A stretch of 64,000 bases of DNA from Tenacibaculum sp. AHE14PA (GCF_019278465.1 NZ_CP058983.1:2107501-2171500), one strand, 5' to 3'; positions 7,958 through 17,230 are shown, counted from the first letter of the stretch. Numbers and translations are program-made. Notes: a model not told the origin generated them from the letters alone.

Positions 7958-8953
7958 ATGATTTTACTACTCTTGTTTATTGCCGCTTGTTTTTTAGCAT
8001 ATAGTAATGGTGCAAATGATAATTTTAAAGGTGTTGCAACTTTATTTGGCTCCGGAACTACGAATTATAAGAAAGCAATTAATTGGGCTACAATTACTAC
8101 TTTTTCAGGTTCTATTGCTGCTATTTTTTTAGCAGAAGAACTCGTTAAAAACTTCTCAGGAAAAGGTTTAGTTCCTAACGAGTTAATACAAACACCTATT
8201 TTTGCAATTTCAATTGCCCTAGGGGCTGCTTTAACTGTTTTTTCAGCAACCAAAATTGGTATGCCTATCTCTACTACTCACAGTTTGGTTGGCGGTTTAT
8301 TTGGTGCCGGCGTAATGGCTGTTGGTACTGAATTCAATTTTAACAAACTTGGTAGTACTTTTCTAATGCCTTTAATTGTAAGTCCGCTTATAGCTGCAAT
8401 TTTAAGTTTACTTGCTTATCTATTATTTAAGTTTTTACGAAAAAAAGCACCCTCTTTAAACAAAGAATATCCAACCTTATTCACGATTAACTTTTCTAAA
8501 CTTTTAGATTCTTTACACTATTTAAGCTCTGGTGTTGTAAGTTTTGCTAGAGGATTAAATGACACACCTAAAATTGTTGGTTTACTAATAATCATTAATA
8601 CTATTGATATTAAATGGAGTATGATCTCTGTTGCCATTATAATGGCACTAGGGGGTTTATTAAATGCAAAGAAAGTAGGAGAAACTATGAGTAAAAAAAT
8701 CACAAAAATGAATCCTAGTCAAGGTCTTACAGCAAATATGATTACCGGTTTACTGGTAACTACCGCCAGTGTTCATGGCTTACCTGTTTCAACAACACAT
8801 GTCTCTGTAGGTTCTTTATTTGGTATTGGTACAATTACCAAAAAAGCAAATTATAAAGTAATCGGGAAAATTATTTTATCTTGGGTACTTACTTTACCTA
8901 TTGCTGCATTTATGAGTGCGATTATTTTTAAAGTATTAGAAACAATAGCGTAA
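7958..8953 (+). CDS. Inorganic phosphate transporter, PiT family
   Basis: A 331-residue inner-membrane carrier that imports phosphate with a cation. It carries the duplicated PiT signature: SNGANDNFKGVATLFGSG near residue 16 and SFARGLNDTPKIVGLL near 195. The internal pair KIGMPISTTHSLVGG and VHGLPVSTTHVSVGS confirms the inverted duplication. About ten hydrophobic segments are visible. Length is typical of the short bacterial form. It follows the hemD terminator and is probably monocistronic. No PhoU-like gene is adjacent. Confidence 0.94.
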   Translation: MILLLLFIAACFLAYSNGANDNFKGVATLFGSGTTNYKKAINWATITTFSGSIAAIFLAEELVKNFSGKGLVPNELIQTPIFAISIALGAALTVFSATKIGMPISTTHSLVGGLFGAGVMAVGTEFNFNKLGSTFLMPLIVSPLIAAILSLLAYLLFKFLRKKAPSLNKEYPTLFTINFSKLLDSLHYLSSGVVSFARGLNDTPKIVGLLIIINTIDIKWSMISVAIIMALGGLLNAKKVGETMSKKITKMNPSQGLTANMITGLLVTTASVHGLPVSTTHVSVGSLFGIGTITKKANYKVIGKIILSWVLTLPIAAFMSAIIFKVLETIA

Positions 8954-8996
8954 AAATCATTACTTTTATTTCATATATTTTAAAACAATCTTATTT

Positions 8997-9004
8997 TATA
9001 TTTG
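8997..9004 (+). promoter_or_regulatory. -7 box TATATTTG touching the start codon
   Basis: A full TAnnTTTG match that ends directly before the ATG at 9005. If used, transcription would begin inside or just after that ATG, and translation might start at the ATG at 9077 instead. Alternatively the match is fortuitous. Confidence 0.35.
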
Positions 9005-9889
9005 ATGGATAAATACCTCAACATCATAAAAAATTCTTATTCCGATTATTGGAATTACCTCAAACAATCTGTATTTATGGAATTGAATTGGGAAAATTAC
9101 TTTTACGGATTAATTGCAATCTCCTTGGTTGTTTGGGTTCTTGAAATAGTTTTTCCTTGGCGTAAAAATCAAGCAATATTTAGAAAAGATTTTTGGCAAG
9201 ATGTATTCTATATGTTCTTCAATTTTTTCTTATTAAACCTAATTGTTTTAATTGCTTTATCTAATTCAGCCGCACAAATTTTTAACGACTTCTTAGGGTT
9301 TTTTGATTTATCTATAACAAGTTTTCAGCTTTTTAACGTCAACGAATTTCCTTTTTGGCTTAGAATTTTCACCTTTTTTATTATTATTGATTTTGTACAA
9401 TGGTTTACACATACACTTTTACACAAGTATGAGTTTTTATGGAACTTTCATAAGGTACATCATTCTGTAAAAGAAATGGGATTTGCTGCGCATCTAAGAT
9501 ATCACTGGATGGAGCCCGTTGTTTATAATTCTATGAAATATATTCCGTTGGCTATAATGGGTGGATTCACGGCACAAGATGTTGCCTTGGTTCATTTTTT
9601 TAACATTACTATTGGCCATTTAAATCATGCTAACATTAATTGGGATTATGGTTTTTTAAAATATATTCTAAACAATCCGAAAATGCATATTTGGCACCAT
9701 GCTAAAGAACTTCCCAAAGAAAGAAGTAAAGGAGTAAACTTCGGGATTACATTAAGCATTTGGGATTATATTTTTAAAACAAACTACATTCCTCATTCTG
9801 GTAGAGATATTGAAATTGGTTTTGATGGAGATGAGTATTTTCCTAAAAGTTTTATTGGGCAAGAAATATACCCTTTAAGTAAAAAGTAA
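9005..9889 (+). CDS. Sterol desaturase / fatty acid hydroxylase family protein
   Basis: A 294-residue membrane di-iron oxygenase with at least three hydrophobic segments. The histidine clusters of the family are clear: HTLLH (about 137), HKVHH (about 150), HLNH (about 215) and HIWHH (about 235). The substrate is probably a lipid or carotenoid-like hydrophobic chain and cannot be told from sequence. The frame also allows a TTG three bases earlier. An upstream TATATTTG box abuts the ATG, so the true start could be Met25 (9077), just before ELNWENYFYG. It stands alone between the phosphate carrier and a convergent lipoprotein. Confidence 0.9.
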   Translation: MDKYLNIIKNSYSDYWNYLKQSVFMELNWENYFYGLIAISLVVWVLEIVFPWRKNQAIFRKDFWQDVFYMFFNFFLLNLIVLIALSNSAAQIFNDFLGFFDLSITSFQLFNVNEFPFWLRIFTFFIIIDFVQWFTHTLLHKYEFLWNFHKVHHSVKEMGFAAHLRYHWMEPVVYNSMKYIPLAIMGGFTAQDVALVHFFNITIGHLNHANINWDYGFLKYILNNPKMHIWHHAKELPKERSKGVNFGITLSIWDYIFKTNYIPHSGRDIEIGFDGDEYFPKSFIGQEIYPLSKK

Positions 9890-9905
9890 TTCGTTTAGTT
9901 GTAAT

Positions 9906-10901
9906 TTATTGAGCATATAATTCTTTTAACAACCTTTCTGCTGGTTTATTTTGAGGTGTAAACCTATTATTATCTTCTCCTCCAACTTCATTGTGTTTAT
10001 GAAACCATTTCCACACAAATCCGCCAGCAAACCATTCTTCTTTCCAAAATTGATTATAAATAGCTTCTGTTGCATTTCTTTGCGCTTCTAAATTTACTTT
10101 CTCTACTACTCTGTTAGATTCCCACGGTTTTATTCCGTTATAATCAACACTTCTGTAGCCATATTCCGTAAATAAAACAGGCTTATTAACCTGCTCTCTA
10201 ACACTTATAATTTCTTTTTTATGCACTTGCCAACCCTTTTCAAAATCTTGTGTAGTTGCAGATTTTTTATCACTTAACGGAAAATAAGCATCAATACCAA
10301 TATAATCTAATTGCGCCCAAAAAGAAACTCTTTTATATTCATCCCAATTTGCAGCATAGGTAAGTTTACCGCTATAAACAGCTCTAATATTTTTAATTAA
10401 TTGCAACCAAAAAGCAGGTCTATTTTTAACAAAACGCTCTAATTCTGTGCCGATACAAAAAATATCAGCTTTTAAACTCTGCGCTGTTTTTGCATACATT
10501 AAAATAAATTCTGAATACGAATCTTCTAAAATCTTCCAATTTTCTTCTGATTCCATTTTTATGTTCCCTGTAAACTCACCCTTCCAAACCCATATTTGCG
10601 GTTTTATCATTAATTTCACATTGCTTTTCTCAAATTCTTTTCCATATTGCAGGATTCCTTTTTCAGTTTCGCCAAACCACTGTCTATTGGTATTATGAAT
10701 TATTTTTGGAGATGACAAATCTTTAATAAATCCAAAAGGCATTAAAGCCACGTAATTAGCTGAAACGTTTAAAACAGGAGTAACATGTTCATTGGTGATT
10801 TTATCTGGAGAAGCCACAAAACTAAGTCCGTTTATTTTTTTTATTTGACTTTTACAAGACAAGCATAAAAGACATATTATAAAAAATTTAACTACTTTCA
10901 T
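9906..10901 (-). CDS. GH113-like glycoside hydrolase, lipoprotein
   Basis: A 331-residue lipoprotein with lipobox CLLCLSC (Cys16). The rest reads as a (beta/alpha)8 hydrolase. IKPQIWVWKGEF, CIGTELERF (candidate acid/base glutamate) and PVLFTEYGYRS (candidate nucleophile) match what I know of family GH113 beta-mannanases and their Bacteroidota relatives. The exact sugar is not determined. It would act at the cell envelope. It stands alone, with no SusCD pair or other polysaccharide-locus gene beside it, so a role in trimming the cell's own glycans is possible. Confidence 0.82.
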   Translation of the reverse strand: MKVVKFFIICLLCLSCKSQIKKINGLSFVASPDKITNEHVTPVLNVSANYVALMPFGFIKDLSSPKIIHNTNRQWFGETEKGILQYGKEFEKSNVKLMIKPQIWVWKGEFTGNIKMESEENWKILEDSYSEFILMYAKTAQSLKADIFCIGTELERFVKNRPAFWLQLIKNIRAVYSGKLTYAANWDEYKRVSFWAQLDYIGIDAYFPLSDKKSATTQDFEKGWQVHKKEIISVREQVNKPVLFTEYGYRSVDYNGIKPWESNRVVEKVNLEAQRNATEAIYNQFWKEEWFAGGFVWKWFHKHNEVGGEDNNRFTPQNKPAERLLKELYAQ

Positions 10902-11067
10902 AACTCCTAAATTAGTGTTTTTTTAAACAATTAACATCTTTAGAGGCCAATTATTAGTTTTTTTAAAACCACATATTAGAATTCTTACCGTATTTAAACT
11001 CATTCTAAATTAATTTAACCTATTAAGTTATTAACTTTAACCTCGACCAAACTGCAAATCAACTTTT

Positions 11068-12411
11068 ATGGAACACGTTGTTATTATTGGTAATGGAATT
11101 TCTGGTGTTACAGCTGCAAGGCACATTAGAAAATTATCAGATAAAAAAATTACCATTGTTTCTGCGGAAACAGATTACTTTTTTTCTCGAACTGCTTTAA
11201 TGTATGTATACATGGGGCACATGAAGTTTGAACATACACAACCTTACGAGTCTTGGTTTTGGAAAAAAAACAACATTGACCTTAAAAGAGGATTTGTTAC
11301 AGAAATAAATTCTGCTAATAAAGAACTTGAATTTAAAGACGGTGAAAAACTTTCTTATGACAAATTAATTATAGCAACCGGTTCTAAACCTAATAAATTT
11401 GGTTGGCCTGGCCAAGATTTAGATGGTGTTATGGGAATGTATCACAAACAAGATTTAGAAAAACTTGAAAAATATGCCCCCAATAATAAAGCATGCAAAA
11501 GAGCTGTAATTGTTGGTGGTGGATTAATTGGTATTGAGCTTGCCGAAATGTTACATAGTAGAAACATACCTGTAACGTTTTTAGTTCGTGAAAAGAGTTT
11601 TTGGAACGGTGTTTTACCTTCCGAAGAATCAGAAATGATTAATAAAGAAATTTTAGACAATCATATAGATTTGCGTTTAGGTACTAACTTAAAAGAAATT
11701 AAATCTGATGAAAACGGACAAGTAAAATCGATTATAATTGCAGAAACCAATGAAGAAATTGAGTGTAATGTTGTTGGTTTAACCGCAGGGGTTTCTCCTA
11801 ACGTTGATTTTTTAAAATCTTCTGAAATAGAAATTGATAGAGGCGTAAAAGTAAATCGCTTTTTAGAAACCAATATTAAAGATATATATGCGATAGGTGA
11901 TTGTGCAGAACAACATTTAGCTATTGGCCAACGAAGAGTAATAGAAGCCGTTTGGTATACTGGAAGAATGATGGGCGAAACAGTGGCCCAAACTATTTGC
12001 GGAAATAAAATGGCTTACAAACCGGGCCATTGGTTTAACTCTGCTAAATTTATAGATATAGAATACCAAACCTACGGTTGGGTTTGGGCGCAACCAAAAG
12101 AAAATGAAGCCCGCTTTTATTGGGAACATGAAGATGGTAAAAAATGTATTCATATAAATTATGATAAAAATACACACAGGTTTATTGGCATAAATAACTT
12201 CGGAATTAGAATGCGTCACGAGTTTTTTGATAAAATATTAAACGAAAAACGCTCTATAGAATATGTTTTAGAACATTTGGCTGATGCCAATTTCGATCCT
12301 GAATTTTACAAACTACACGAGCCAGCAATAATTGCCAAATTCAACAAAGAAAACAACACTAATATTCAGCTGAAAAAGAAAAGTTGGAAACGAATTTTTA
12401 GTAAAGCATAA
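11068..12411 (+). CDS. FAD-dependent NAD(P)H-type oxidoreductase
   Basis: A 447-residue flavoprotein of the pyridine-nucleotide-disulfide oxidoreductase fold. The FAD-binding motif is VVIIGNGISGVTAARH (residues 4-19), the NAD(P) motif is AVIVGGGLIGIELAE (about 147-161) and the second FAD contact is IYAIGDCAEQ (about 272). No redox-active CxxxxC is visible near the N-terminus, so it is of the ferredoxin/nitrite-reductase-like type rather than a disulfide reductase. A C-terminal extension of roughly 120 residues has no motif I know. It is four bases from the polyferredoxin gene, which makes an electron-transfer pair likely. Confidence 0.88.
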   Translation: MEHVVIIGNGISGVTAARHIRKLSDKKITIVSAETDYFFSRTALMYVYMGHMKFEHTQPYESWFWKKNNIDLKRGFVTEINSANKELEFKDGEKLSYDKLIIATGSKPNKFGWPGQDLDGVMGMYHKQDLEKLEKYAPNNKACKRAVIVGGGLIGIELAEMLHSRNIPVTFLVREKSFWNGVLPSEESEMINKEILDNHIDLRLGTNLKEIKSDENGQVKSIIIAETNEEIECNVVGLTAGVSPNVDFLKSSEIEIDRGVKVNRFLETNIKDIYAIGDCAEQHLAIGQRRVIEAVWYTGRMMGETVAQTICGNKMAYKPGHWFNSAKFIDIEYQTYGWVWAQPKENEARFYWEHEDGKKCIHINYDKNTHRFIGINNFGIRMRHEFFDKILNEKRSIEYVLEHLADANFDPEFYKLHEPAIIAKFNKENNTNIQLKKKSWKRIFSKA

Positions 12412-12415
12412 AAAT

Positions 12416-14038
12416 ATGAAAATAGTAAAACAATCAGGTTTAATCATTTTTTTAGTAGGATTAGCCATCTTTATAGGAACTATTTTCACAGGTTCTTTCA
12501 GTTTAACAAAAGGAGAATTAGATACTTTTTTAAAAGAACAAAATTATAAAAGTACCGTTATAGCTGACGAATTAACAAAGGCTGTTGTAACCTCAGAAGA
12601 TTTAAATATCTTTCAGTTTTCGAGTCGTGTTATACAAGCTTATGAAAACTCTAATAATTATTATGATGCCCTTATAGCAAAATACGACGCTGAAAAAAAT
12701 TGGGACAAAAAAGGGGCCCAATTTCAATATAAAATCTCCGGAAAACTGCATAGTTTAAGTTTTACACTTGCTAAAAAATCAGGAAAAGGGTTTGCTGTTG
12801 AAAACACAGGTTTAGCATGGTTTTTAACTTTTGGCTTGGGTATTCTTGGAGCTTTGTTATTTATAGTTCCTGATGTTATTATACTAGGAAAGCCAGGAGT
12901 AAAAAACAATGGAATATTTTTAAATGCAGCTACCAATCGTGGTTGGATAGGTTGGTTTGCTTTTGTCTTTTTGGTTACTTTTTATGTGCTACTTTATTTT
13001 TATCCTGATTTTATTGTAAACTGGGTGTATTTAGTAGATCCTATTAGCCAATCTATTAGTAATAATCCGGCTAGTCAATGGTTTTTATATGGTTTTTTAT
13101 ATTGTGTAGTTATGACTGTTATGGCAGTAAGAATGTACATAAAATACCGTCATAATAAATATCAAATTTTAAGGACAACCTCTGTTTTATTCTTTCAAAT
13201 TGTATTTGCTTTTTTAATTCCTGAGATTTTAGTTCGTTTCGAAAAACCTTGGTATGATTTTAAAAATGCCTTTCCTTTAGATTATGATTTCTTTTTTAAA
13301 TGGAACTTAGATGAGCTACTTTCTAGTGGTGGTTTTGGTTTATTTATTTTAGTATGGGGAATTGTTTTAACTATTGTAGTGGTACCAGTAATGGTATATT
13401 TCTTCGGAAAAAGATGGTATTGTTCTTGGGTTTGTGGTTGTGGTGGTTTGGCTGAAACTTTAGGAGATCCCTACAGACAACTTTCTAGTAAAACATTACT
13501 TTCTTGGAAAGTAGAGCGTATTGTAATTCACTCTGTACTTGTTTTTGTTTTAGTAATGACCGGTTTTGCCTTATATACTTTCTTTTATGGTGCCGACCAG
13601 GTTTTAGGTATTAAAACACAAACAATTCAAGATATTTATGGCTTTCTTATCGGTGCTATTTTTGCAGGTGTAATTGGAACTGGATTTTACCCGATTTTTG
13701 GTAATAGAGTTTGGTGTCGTTTTGGATGCCCGTTAGCAGCGTATTTAGGTTTTATCCAACGTTTTAAATCTCGTTTTAGAATTACAACTAACGGTGGTCA
13801 ATGTATTTCTTGCGGAAACTGTTCTACGTATTGCGAACAAGGAATTGATGTAAGAGCTTATGCTCAAAAAGGAGAAAACATTGTACGATCTAGCTGTGTT
13901 GGTTGTGGTATTTGTTCTGCTGTTTGTCCTAGAGGAGTTTTAAAATTAGAAAACGGACCAGAAGAAGGAAGAATAAACCCTACGGATGTATTATTAGGTA
14001 ACGATGTTGATTTAATGGAGTTAGTTAACAAGAAATAA
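12416..14038 (+). CDS. Membrane-bound 4Fe-4S polyferredoxin (NapH/NosR/CcoG-like)
   Basis: A 540-residue protein with an N-terminal membrane helix, a periplasm-like region (about 30-130) and five or six further helices. Two cysteine pairs lie at helix ends (WYCSWVCGCGG and VWCRFGCPLA, the CxxxC-type motifs of NapH/NosR). Two classical ferredoxin sites follow near the C-terminus: CISCGNCSTYC and CVGCGICSAVCPRG. The last three cysteines and CP are typical of 2[4Fe-4S] domains. It probably passes electrons across or along the membrane with the FAD enzyme encoded upstream. The partner oxidase or reductase is not in the window. A long palindrome follows. Confidence 0.88.
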   Translation: MKIVKQSGLIIFLVGLAIFIGTIFTGSFSLTKGELDTFLKEQNYKSTVIADELTKAVVTSEDLNIFQFSSRVIQAYENSNNYYDALIAKYDAEKNWDKKGAQFQYKISGKLHSLSFTLAKKSGKGFAVENTGLAWFLTFGLGILGALLFIVPDVIILGKPGVKNNGIFLNAATNRGWIGWFAFVFLVTFYVLLYFYPDFIVNWVYLVDPISQSISNNPASQWFLYGFLYCVVMTVMAVRMYIKYRHNKYQILRTTSVLFFQIVFAFLIPEILVRFEKPWYDFKNAFPLDYDFFFKWNLDELLSSGGFGLFILVWGIVLTIVVVPVMVYFFGKRWYCSWVCGCGGLAETLGDPYRQLSSKTLLSWKVERIVIHSVLVFVLVMTGFALYTFFYGADQVLGIKTQTIQDIYGFLIGAIFAGVIGTGFYPIFGNRVWCRFGCPLAAYLGFIQRFKSRFRITTNGGQCISCGNCSTYCEQGIDVRAYAQKGENIVRSSCVGCGICSAVCPRGVLKLENGPEEGRINPTDVLLGNDVDLMELVNKK

Positions 14039-14090
14039 TACTCCGTTTTAATCAAATAATAAAAATATTCGACGCTTTCGTTAAACATAA

Positions 14091-14148
14091 TATAAGATAT
14101 TTTTTAGCCCTTATGAGAATTCTCATAAGGGCTAAAAAATGTCTTATA
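14091..14148. terminator. 58-base near-perfect palindrome, probable bidirectional terminator
   Basis: Arms of 29 bases meet with no spacer (centre 14119/14120) and contain a single mismatch. The core is TTTTTTAGCCCTTATGAGAA and its complement. It lies 52 bases past the polyferredoxin stop. The A- and T-runs at the arm bases fit a terminator usable on either strand. Confidence 0.7.
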
Positions 14149-14560
14149 AATTAATTTTATGTGATAAGCTAAATAGAATATTTAATAGGTACTGCTCTAT
14201 AAACACATAAAAAAATAGTTATAAAATCTGGTGTCTGTTTTCATCCAGAGTGATAATAACATCTCTAAAAATCATTTTAAAGTTAAGGGTTTAAGAACAG
14301 GATAAACTTTTAAATCTAACACAAGTTATATGGTATTATAGAGTGATAAGCGTTTAAAATCAACTATTACATCAATAAATAAAACCTATGTTATTTGTAA
14401 TTCGGAGTACTTAAATCACCTAATGTTAAACTTATTAAAGTTATTAGCTTTTAAACCAACTTTTCTTCAAGCCTTATATTAACCTTTCATAAGTACTTTA
14501 CTCTTTCAGATAGACAAGGAAACATCAATTATAATATATATGGAAATTAGAGTTTCTCTA
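14149..14560. other. Gene-free stretch
   Basis: About 410 bases with no convincing open frame, RNA gene, promoter box near a gene, or repeat that I can identify. It is AT-rich like the rest of the intergenic DNA. It lies between a plus-strand gene end and a minus-strand gene end, so it needs no promoters. Confidence 0.5.
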
Positions 14561-14561
14561 A

Positions 14562-14597
14562 AAAAAATAAAGCCACAGAATAAACCTGTGACTTTAA
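14562..14597 (-). terminator. Terminator after the fasciclin gene
   Basis: On the minus strand AAAGTCACAG pairs with CTGTGGCTTT across a short loop, including one U-G pair. A T-rich run follows. It lies about 30 bases past the stop of the fasciclin-domain gene. Confidence 0.75.
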
Positions 14598-14623
14598 ATA
14601 TCAAACAAACTAACACTAATTTT

Positions 14624-15625
14624 TTATAAATTTGGTAGTAATACTCTATCGATTACGTGAACTATTCCGTTTGTAGTTTGTACATCTGGAATAACCATGT
14701 TTGCTGCATCAGCTCCATTTCCTGCTCCAGTAACTGTAAGTACACCATCAGTAAAAGCACCTAAAGCTAATGCATCACCACCAAGCGGAGTTACTGCTCC
14801 TTGATTTAATTCTGAAGTAAATTTTCCGTCATTTGCTATTACGTGGTTTAAAAGTACAGCTGTTACAACATCTACAGGTAATTGACGAATATCAGATGGT
14901 TTTGTAAAAGTTAATCCTAATGCAGCACCTAAGTCAACAAAAGCCTGATCTGTAGGAGCAAATACTGTAAATGATGGGCTACCTTCAGAAGCTGAAAGTG
15001 CTCCAACTAAATCCGTATAAACTACAGCCTCTACTAAGTAAGTTAATTCTGGAGCTGTAAAAACCTGAGCGCTTTGAAGTGCTAAAGCTGTTTGTACAAT
15101 ATCTGCACCAGAAGCAATCATAACTTTATCAATTACATGAACAGTACCATTACTTGCCGAGATATCGGTTGCTAATATTTTAGAACCATTAATATAGGTA
15201 TCTCCATCACGAGAAACAAAACGTCTATCAATACCAAGAGCTGATGTTGATGAAACATCTTCTGAAATATCAGCCCCTAATAAGTTTCCGTTAGAAACGT
15301 GGTATAATAATGTATTTGTTAAAAATGATTTTTGAAGAGCTCCTAAAGTTTCACTATTTAAACCCAATCTAGCGAAAGCATCGTTCGTTGGCGCAAAAAC
15401 CGTATAATCTCCAGAAGGATCATTAGGATTAGAATTACTTAACACTCCTGCGACACCTCCTGCTACAGCGGCAGATTCTAAAGTACTAAAAGCTGGGTTT
15501 GTTACTGCTATATTAGCAATTGATGGTGTAATATCCTCATAACTAGATGATGATTCACATGAACTTAATGTACCAATGGCAATTGCTGACACTAGCATAT
15601 ATTTAAAAATAGATAAATTTTTCAT
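14624..15625 (-). CDS. Fasciclin (FAS1) domain lipoprotein, two domains
   Basis: A 333-residue lipoprotein (lipobox LSSC, Cys23, followed by a serine-rich ESSSSYED linker). Two FAS1 domains follow. The first has YTVFAPTNDAFARL and GTVHVIDKVM, the second FTVFAPTDQAFVDL and GIVHVIDRVL, the H1 and H2 conserved boxes of the family. FAS1 domains serve in adhesion or ligand binding, and here it would be anchored in the envelope. It is 20 bases behind an outer-membrane barrel gene and surely co-transcribed. The pairing suggests a shared surface role, which is inference. Confidence 0.93.
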   Translation of the reverse strand: MKNLSIFKYMLVSAIAIGTLSSCESSSSYEDITPSIANIAVTNPAFSTLESAAVAGGVAGVLSNSNPNDPSGDYTVFAPTNDAFARLGLNSETLGALQKSFLTNTLLYHVSNGNLLGADISEDVSSTSALGIDRRFVSRDGDTYINGSKILATDISASNGTVHVIDKVMIASGADIVQTALALQSAQVFTAPELTYLVEAVVYTDLVGALSASEGSPSFTVFAPTDQAFVDLGAALGLTFTKPSDIRQLPVDVVTAVLLNHVIANDGKFTSELNQGAVTPLGGDALALGAFTDGVLTVTGAGNGADAANMVIPDVQTTNGIVHVIDRVLLPNL

Positions 15626-15645
15626 AATTGTATTTCTTTTATTTA

Positions 15646-16539
15646 TTAAAATGAGTAAACTAATCCACCATAAAAACCGGTAGATTTTCCGATATTTCTA
15701 CCTGTAAGGTAGCTATTAACTCCTGCTGTTAAACCTACACCTCCGTATAAAGGAGCGTAACCATTAACACCTACTCTTGTGTAATTTACACGTGTTGCAG
15801 GGAAAAAACCTACAAAACCTTCGCCTAGAATATCTACACCTTCTTTATCTGATAATTGATTAGCAACAAAAGCATCTACATAAAATTTTGATGCAGCATA
15901 CCCTAACTTTAATTCAGTTATTAAAGCATTTGGCACATTACTAGCTCTAAAACTATAACCAGCCTGCCCTGTTACAAAAATTCCTGAATTCATTTTAAAA
16001 GTTGCAATTCCTAAAGCACTAAATCTAAAAGACTCATTACCTATAGCAATAATAGACTGTAATCCCTCATTTGCACTGTAATCACCTAAAGGAGTTTCAA
16101 CACCTACTGATCCAATAAAATCTAATGAACTTTTTTCGAAATCAATCGTATGAAATTTATACTTTGCATAGATTTTTAAATCTTGCAATCCTTTTCTTTC
16201 ATTTTCAAAGCCATTGTTTGCTAATTCTGCACTACTTGCATTACCTTCTGATTTAATATAAGGTACGTTTAAAACAATATTAAATTTATCTGTAACACCT
16301 ATTTCTCCATAAAAAGAAATACTTGTTGTAGTTACATCATTAAATACTGGTACTCCATCAGCCTCATTAGGTACTAAAAATACTTTATCATAAGACTCGT
16401 GAGAATAAGATAAGACTAAAGCGCCTTCTCCTTTTTTCTTCATAAATCCACTTACTGGGCTCTGAGCCATACAAAAAGTGGTTAACATCATGCATACTAC
16501 TGCAAGCGCTATAACTCTGTCATTTTTTTTAATTGTCAT
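15646..16539 (-). CDS. Outer-membrane beta-barrel protein
   Basis: A 297-residue protein with a signal peptide ending near FCMAQ. Repeated amphipathic strands follow, and the C-terminal residues GGLVYSF end in the aromatic expected of an outer-membrane barrel. Internal strand motifs such as ISFYGEIGVTDKFNIVLNVPY and LDFIGSVGVETPLGDYS resemble the MetA-pathway/transporter-type barrels. No ligand can be inferred. It is the first gene of a two-gene operon with the fasciclin lipoprotein. The upstream region, shared with the divergent MORN gene, contains a 17-base palindrome. Confidence 0.8.
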   Translation of the reverse strand: MTIKKNDRVIALAVVCMMLTTFCMAQSPVSGFMKKKGEGALVLSYSHESYDKVFLVPNEADGVPVFNDVTTTSISFYGEIGVTDKFNIVLNVPYIKSEGNASSAELANNGFENERKGLQDLKIYAKYKFHTIDFEKSSLDFIGSVGVETPLGDYSANEGLQSIIAIGNESFRFSALGIATFKMNSGIFVTGQAGYSFRASNVPNALITELKLGYAASKFYVDAFVANQLSDKEGVDILGEGFVGFFPATRVNYTRVGVNGYAPLYGGVGLTAGVNSYLTGRNIGKSTGFYGGLVYSF

Positions 16540-16636
16540 AATTATTTTGTTTTATGTGTTAGTGACATCAATATATACGGAAAAAAAGTAATATTGGTTT
16601 TTTTTATTTTAAAAAAACTTTAATTTTAAAAATTAC

Positions 16637-16653
16637 GTACCTATAATAGGTAC
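16637..16653. promoter_or_regulatory. Operator-like palindrome GTACCTATaATAGGTAC
   Basis: A perfect 17-base dyad with a one-base centre, in the 223-base divergent gap between the outer-membrane barrel and MORN genes. Its size and symmetry fit a binding site for a dimeric regulator. The regulator is unknown. Confidence 0.4.
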
Positions 16654-16762
16654 TAGAATAAGTTACTCAATTAAAAAAATAAAGTAATTTGTTAATTAAC
16701 GGTTAGCTATTCGACTATCTAATTTTAAATCAATACAAAGCAACATATAAAAACTACATTTT

Positions 16763-17230
16763 ATGATTCTTAAATATGCCTTATCCCTTTTTTTAGTTAT
16801 AACCTTAACACAAGAAGAGAAAGAATTTGTTCGAATTTTTGATGCGCAAGAAAATTTACAATCACAAGGCTGGATGTTAAACAATCAAAAGGTAGATTTT
16901 TGGACTTTTTATCACCCAAATGGTAATATTTCAAAAAAAGGACATTATAATCACGATAAAAAAACCGGATATTGGTACTTTTACAACGAAAATGAGATGT
17001 TATTAAAAGAAGGCGCTTTTACAAATGATAACGCTAACAATTGGTGGATCTTTTATACCGATAAAGGAAAGAAAAAAATTCAGTACAAAAACGGAGTCAA
17101 AGAAGGTTATGCTTTAGTTTACAAAAACAACTCTCTTGAAAAAGCAGAACGTTACTCTGAAAATGAAAAAACTGGAGAATGGACTTCTTATGTAATATTT
17201 AAGAAGGATAATCCAAATATAAAATTTTAA
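16763..17230 (+). CDS. MORN-variant (YwqK-like) repeat protein
   Basis: A 155-residue protein with an N-terminal hydrophobic segment (ILKYALSLFLVITL) that may be a signal peptide. Four or five tandem repeats of about 22 residues follow, of the type W-x-F-Y-x2-G-x3-K-x-G-x-Y. Examples are DFWTFYHPNGNISKKGHY and GYWYFYNENEMLLKEGAF. This is the MORN-variant repeat found in proteins annotated as YwqK-family antitoxins in Bacteroidota, where that label is usually not meaningful. It is translationally coupled (TAATG) to the glycosyltransferase gene that follows, so a scaffold or envelope role in that glycan pathway is possible. Confidence 0.82.
   Translation: MILKYALSLFLVITLTQEEKEFVRIFDAQENLQSQGWMLNNQKVDFWTFYHPNGNISKKGHYNHDKKTGYWYFYNENEMLLKEGAFTNDNANNWWIFYTDKGKKKIQYKNGVKEGYALVYKNNSLEKAERYSENEKTGEWTSYVIFKKDNPNIKF

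Noticed and set aside
14149..14560. Search for a tRNA, small RNA or degraded gene in the gap after the polyferredoxin gene
   Set aside because: No cloverleaf, no open frame of useful length and no promoter-terminator pair could be found by eye.
16696..16884. A 62-codon minus-strand frame over the MORN gene start
   Set aside because: It overlaps the MORN gene and has no recognisable motif; its cysteines are incidental.
16763..17230. Toxin-antitoxin system, from the YwqK-antitoxin label of MORN-variant proteins
   Set aside because: No toxin gene is adjacent and the protein appears exported and coupled to glycosyltransferases.
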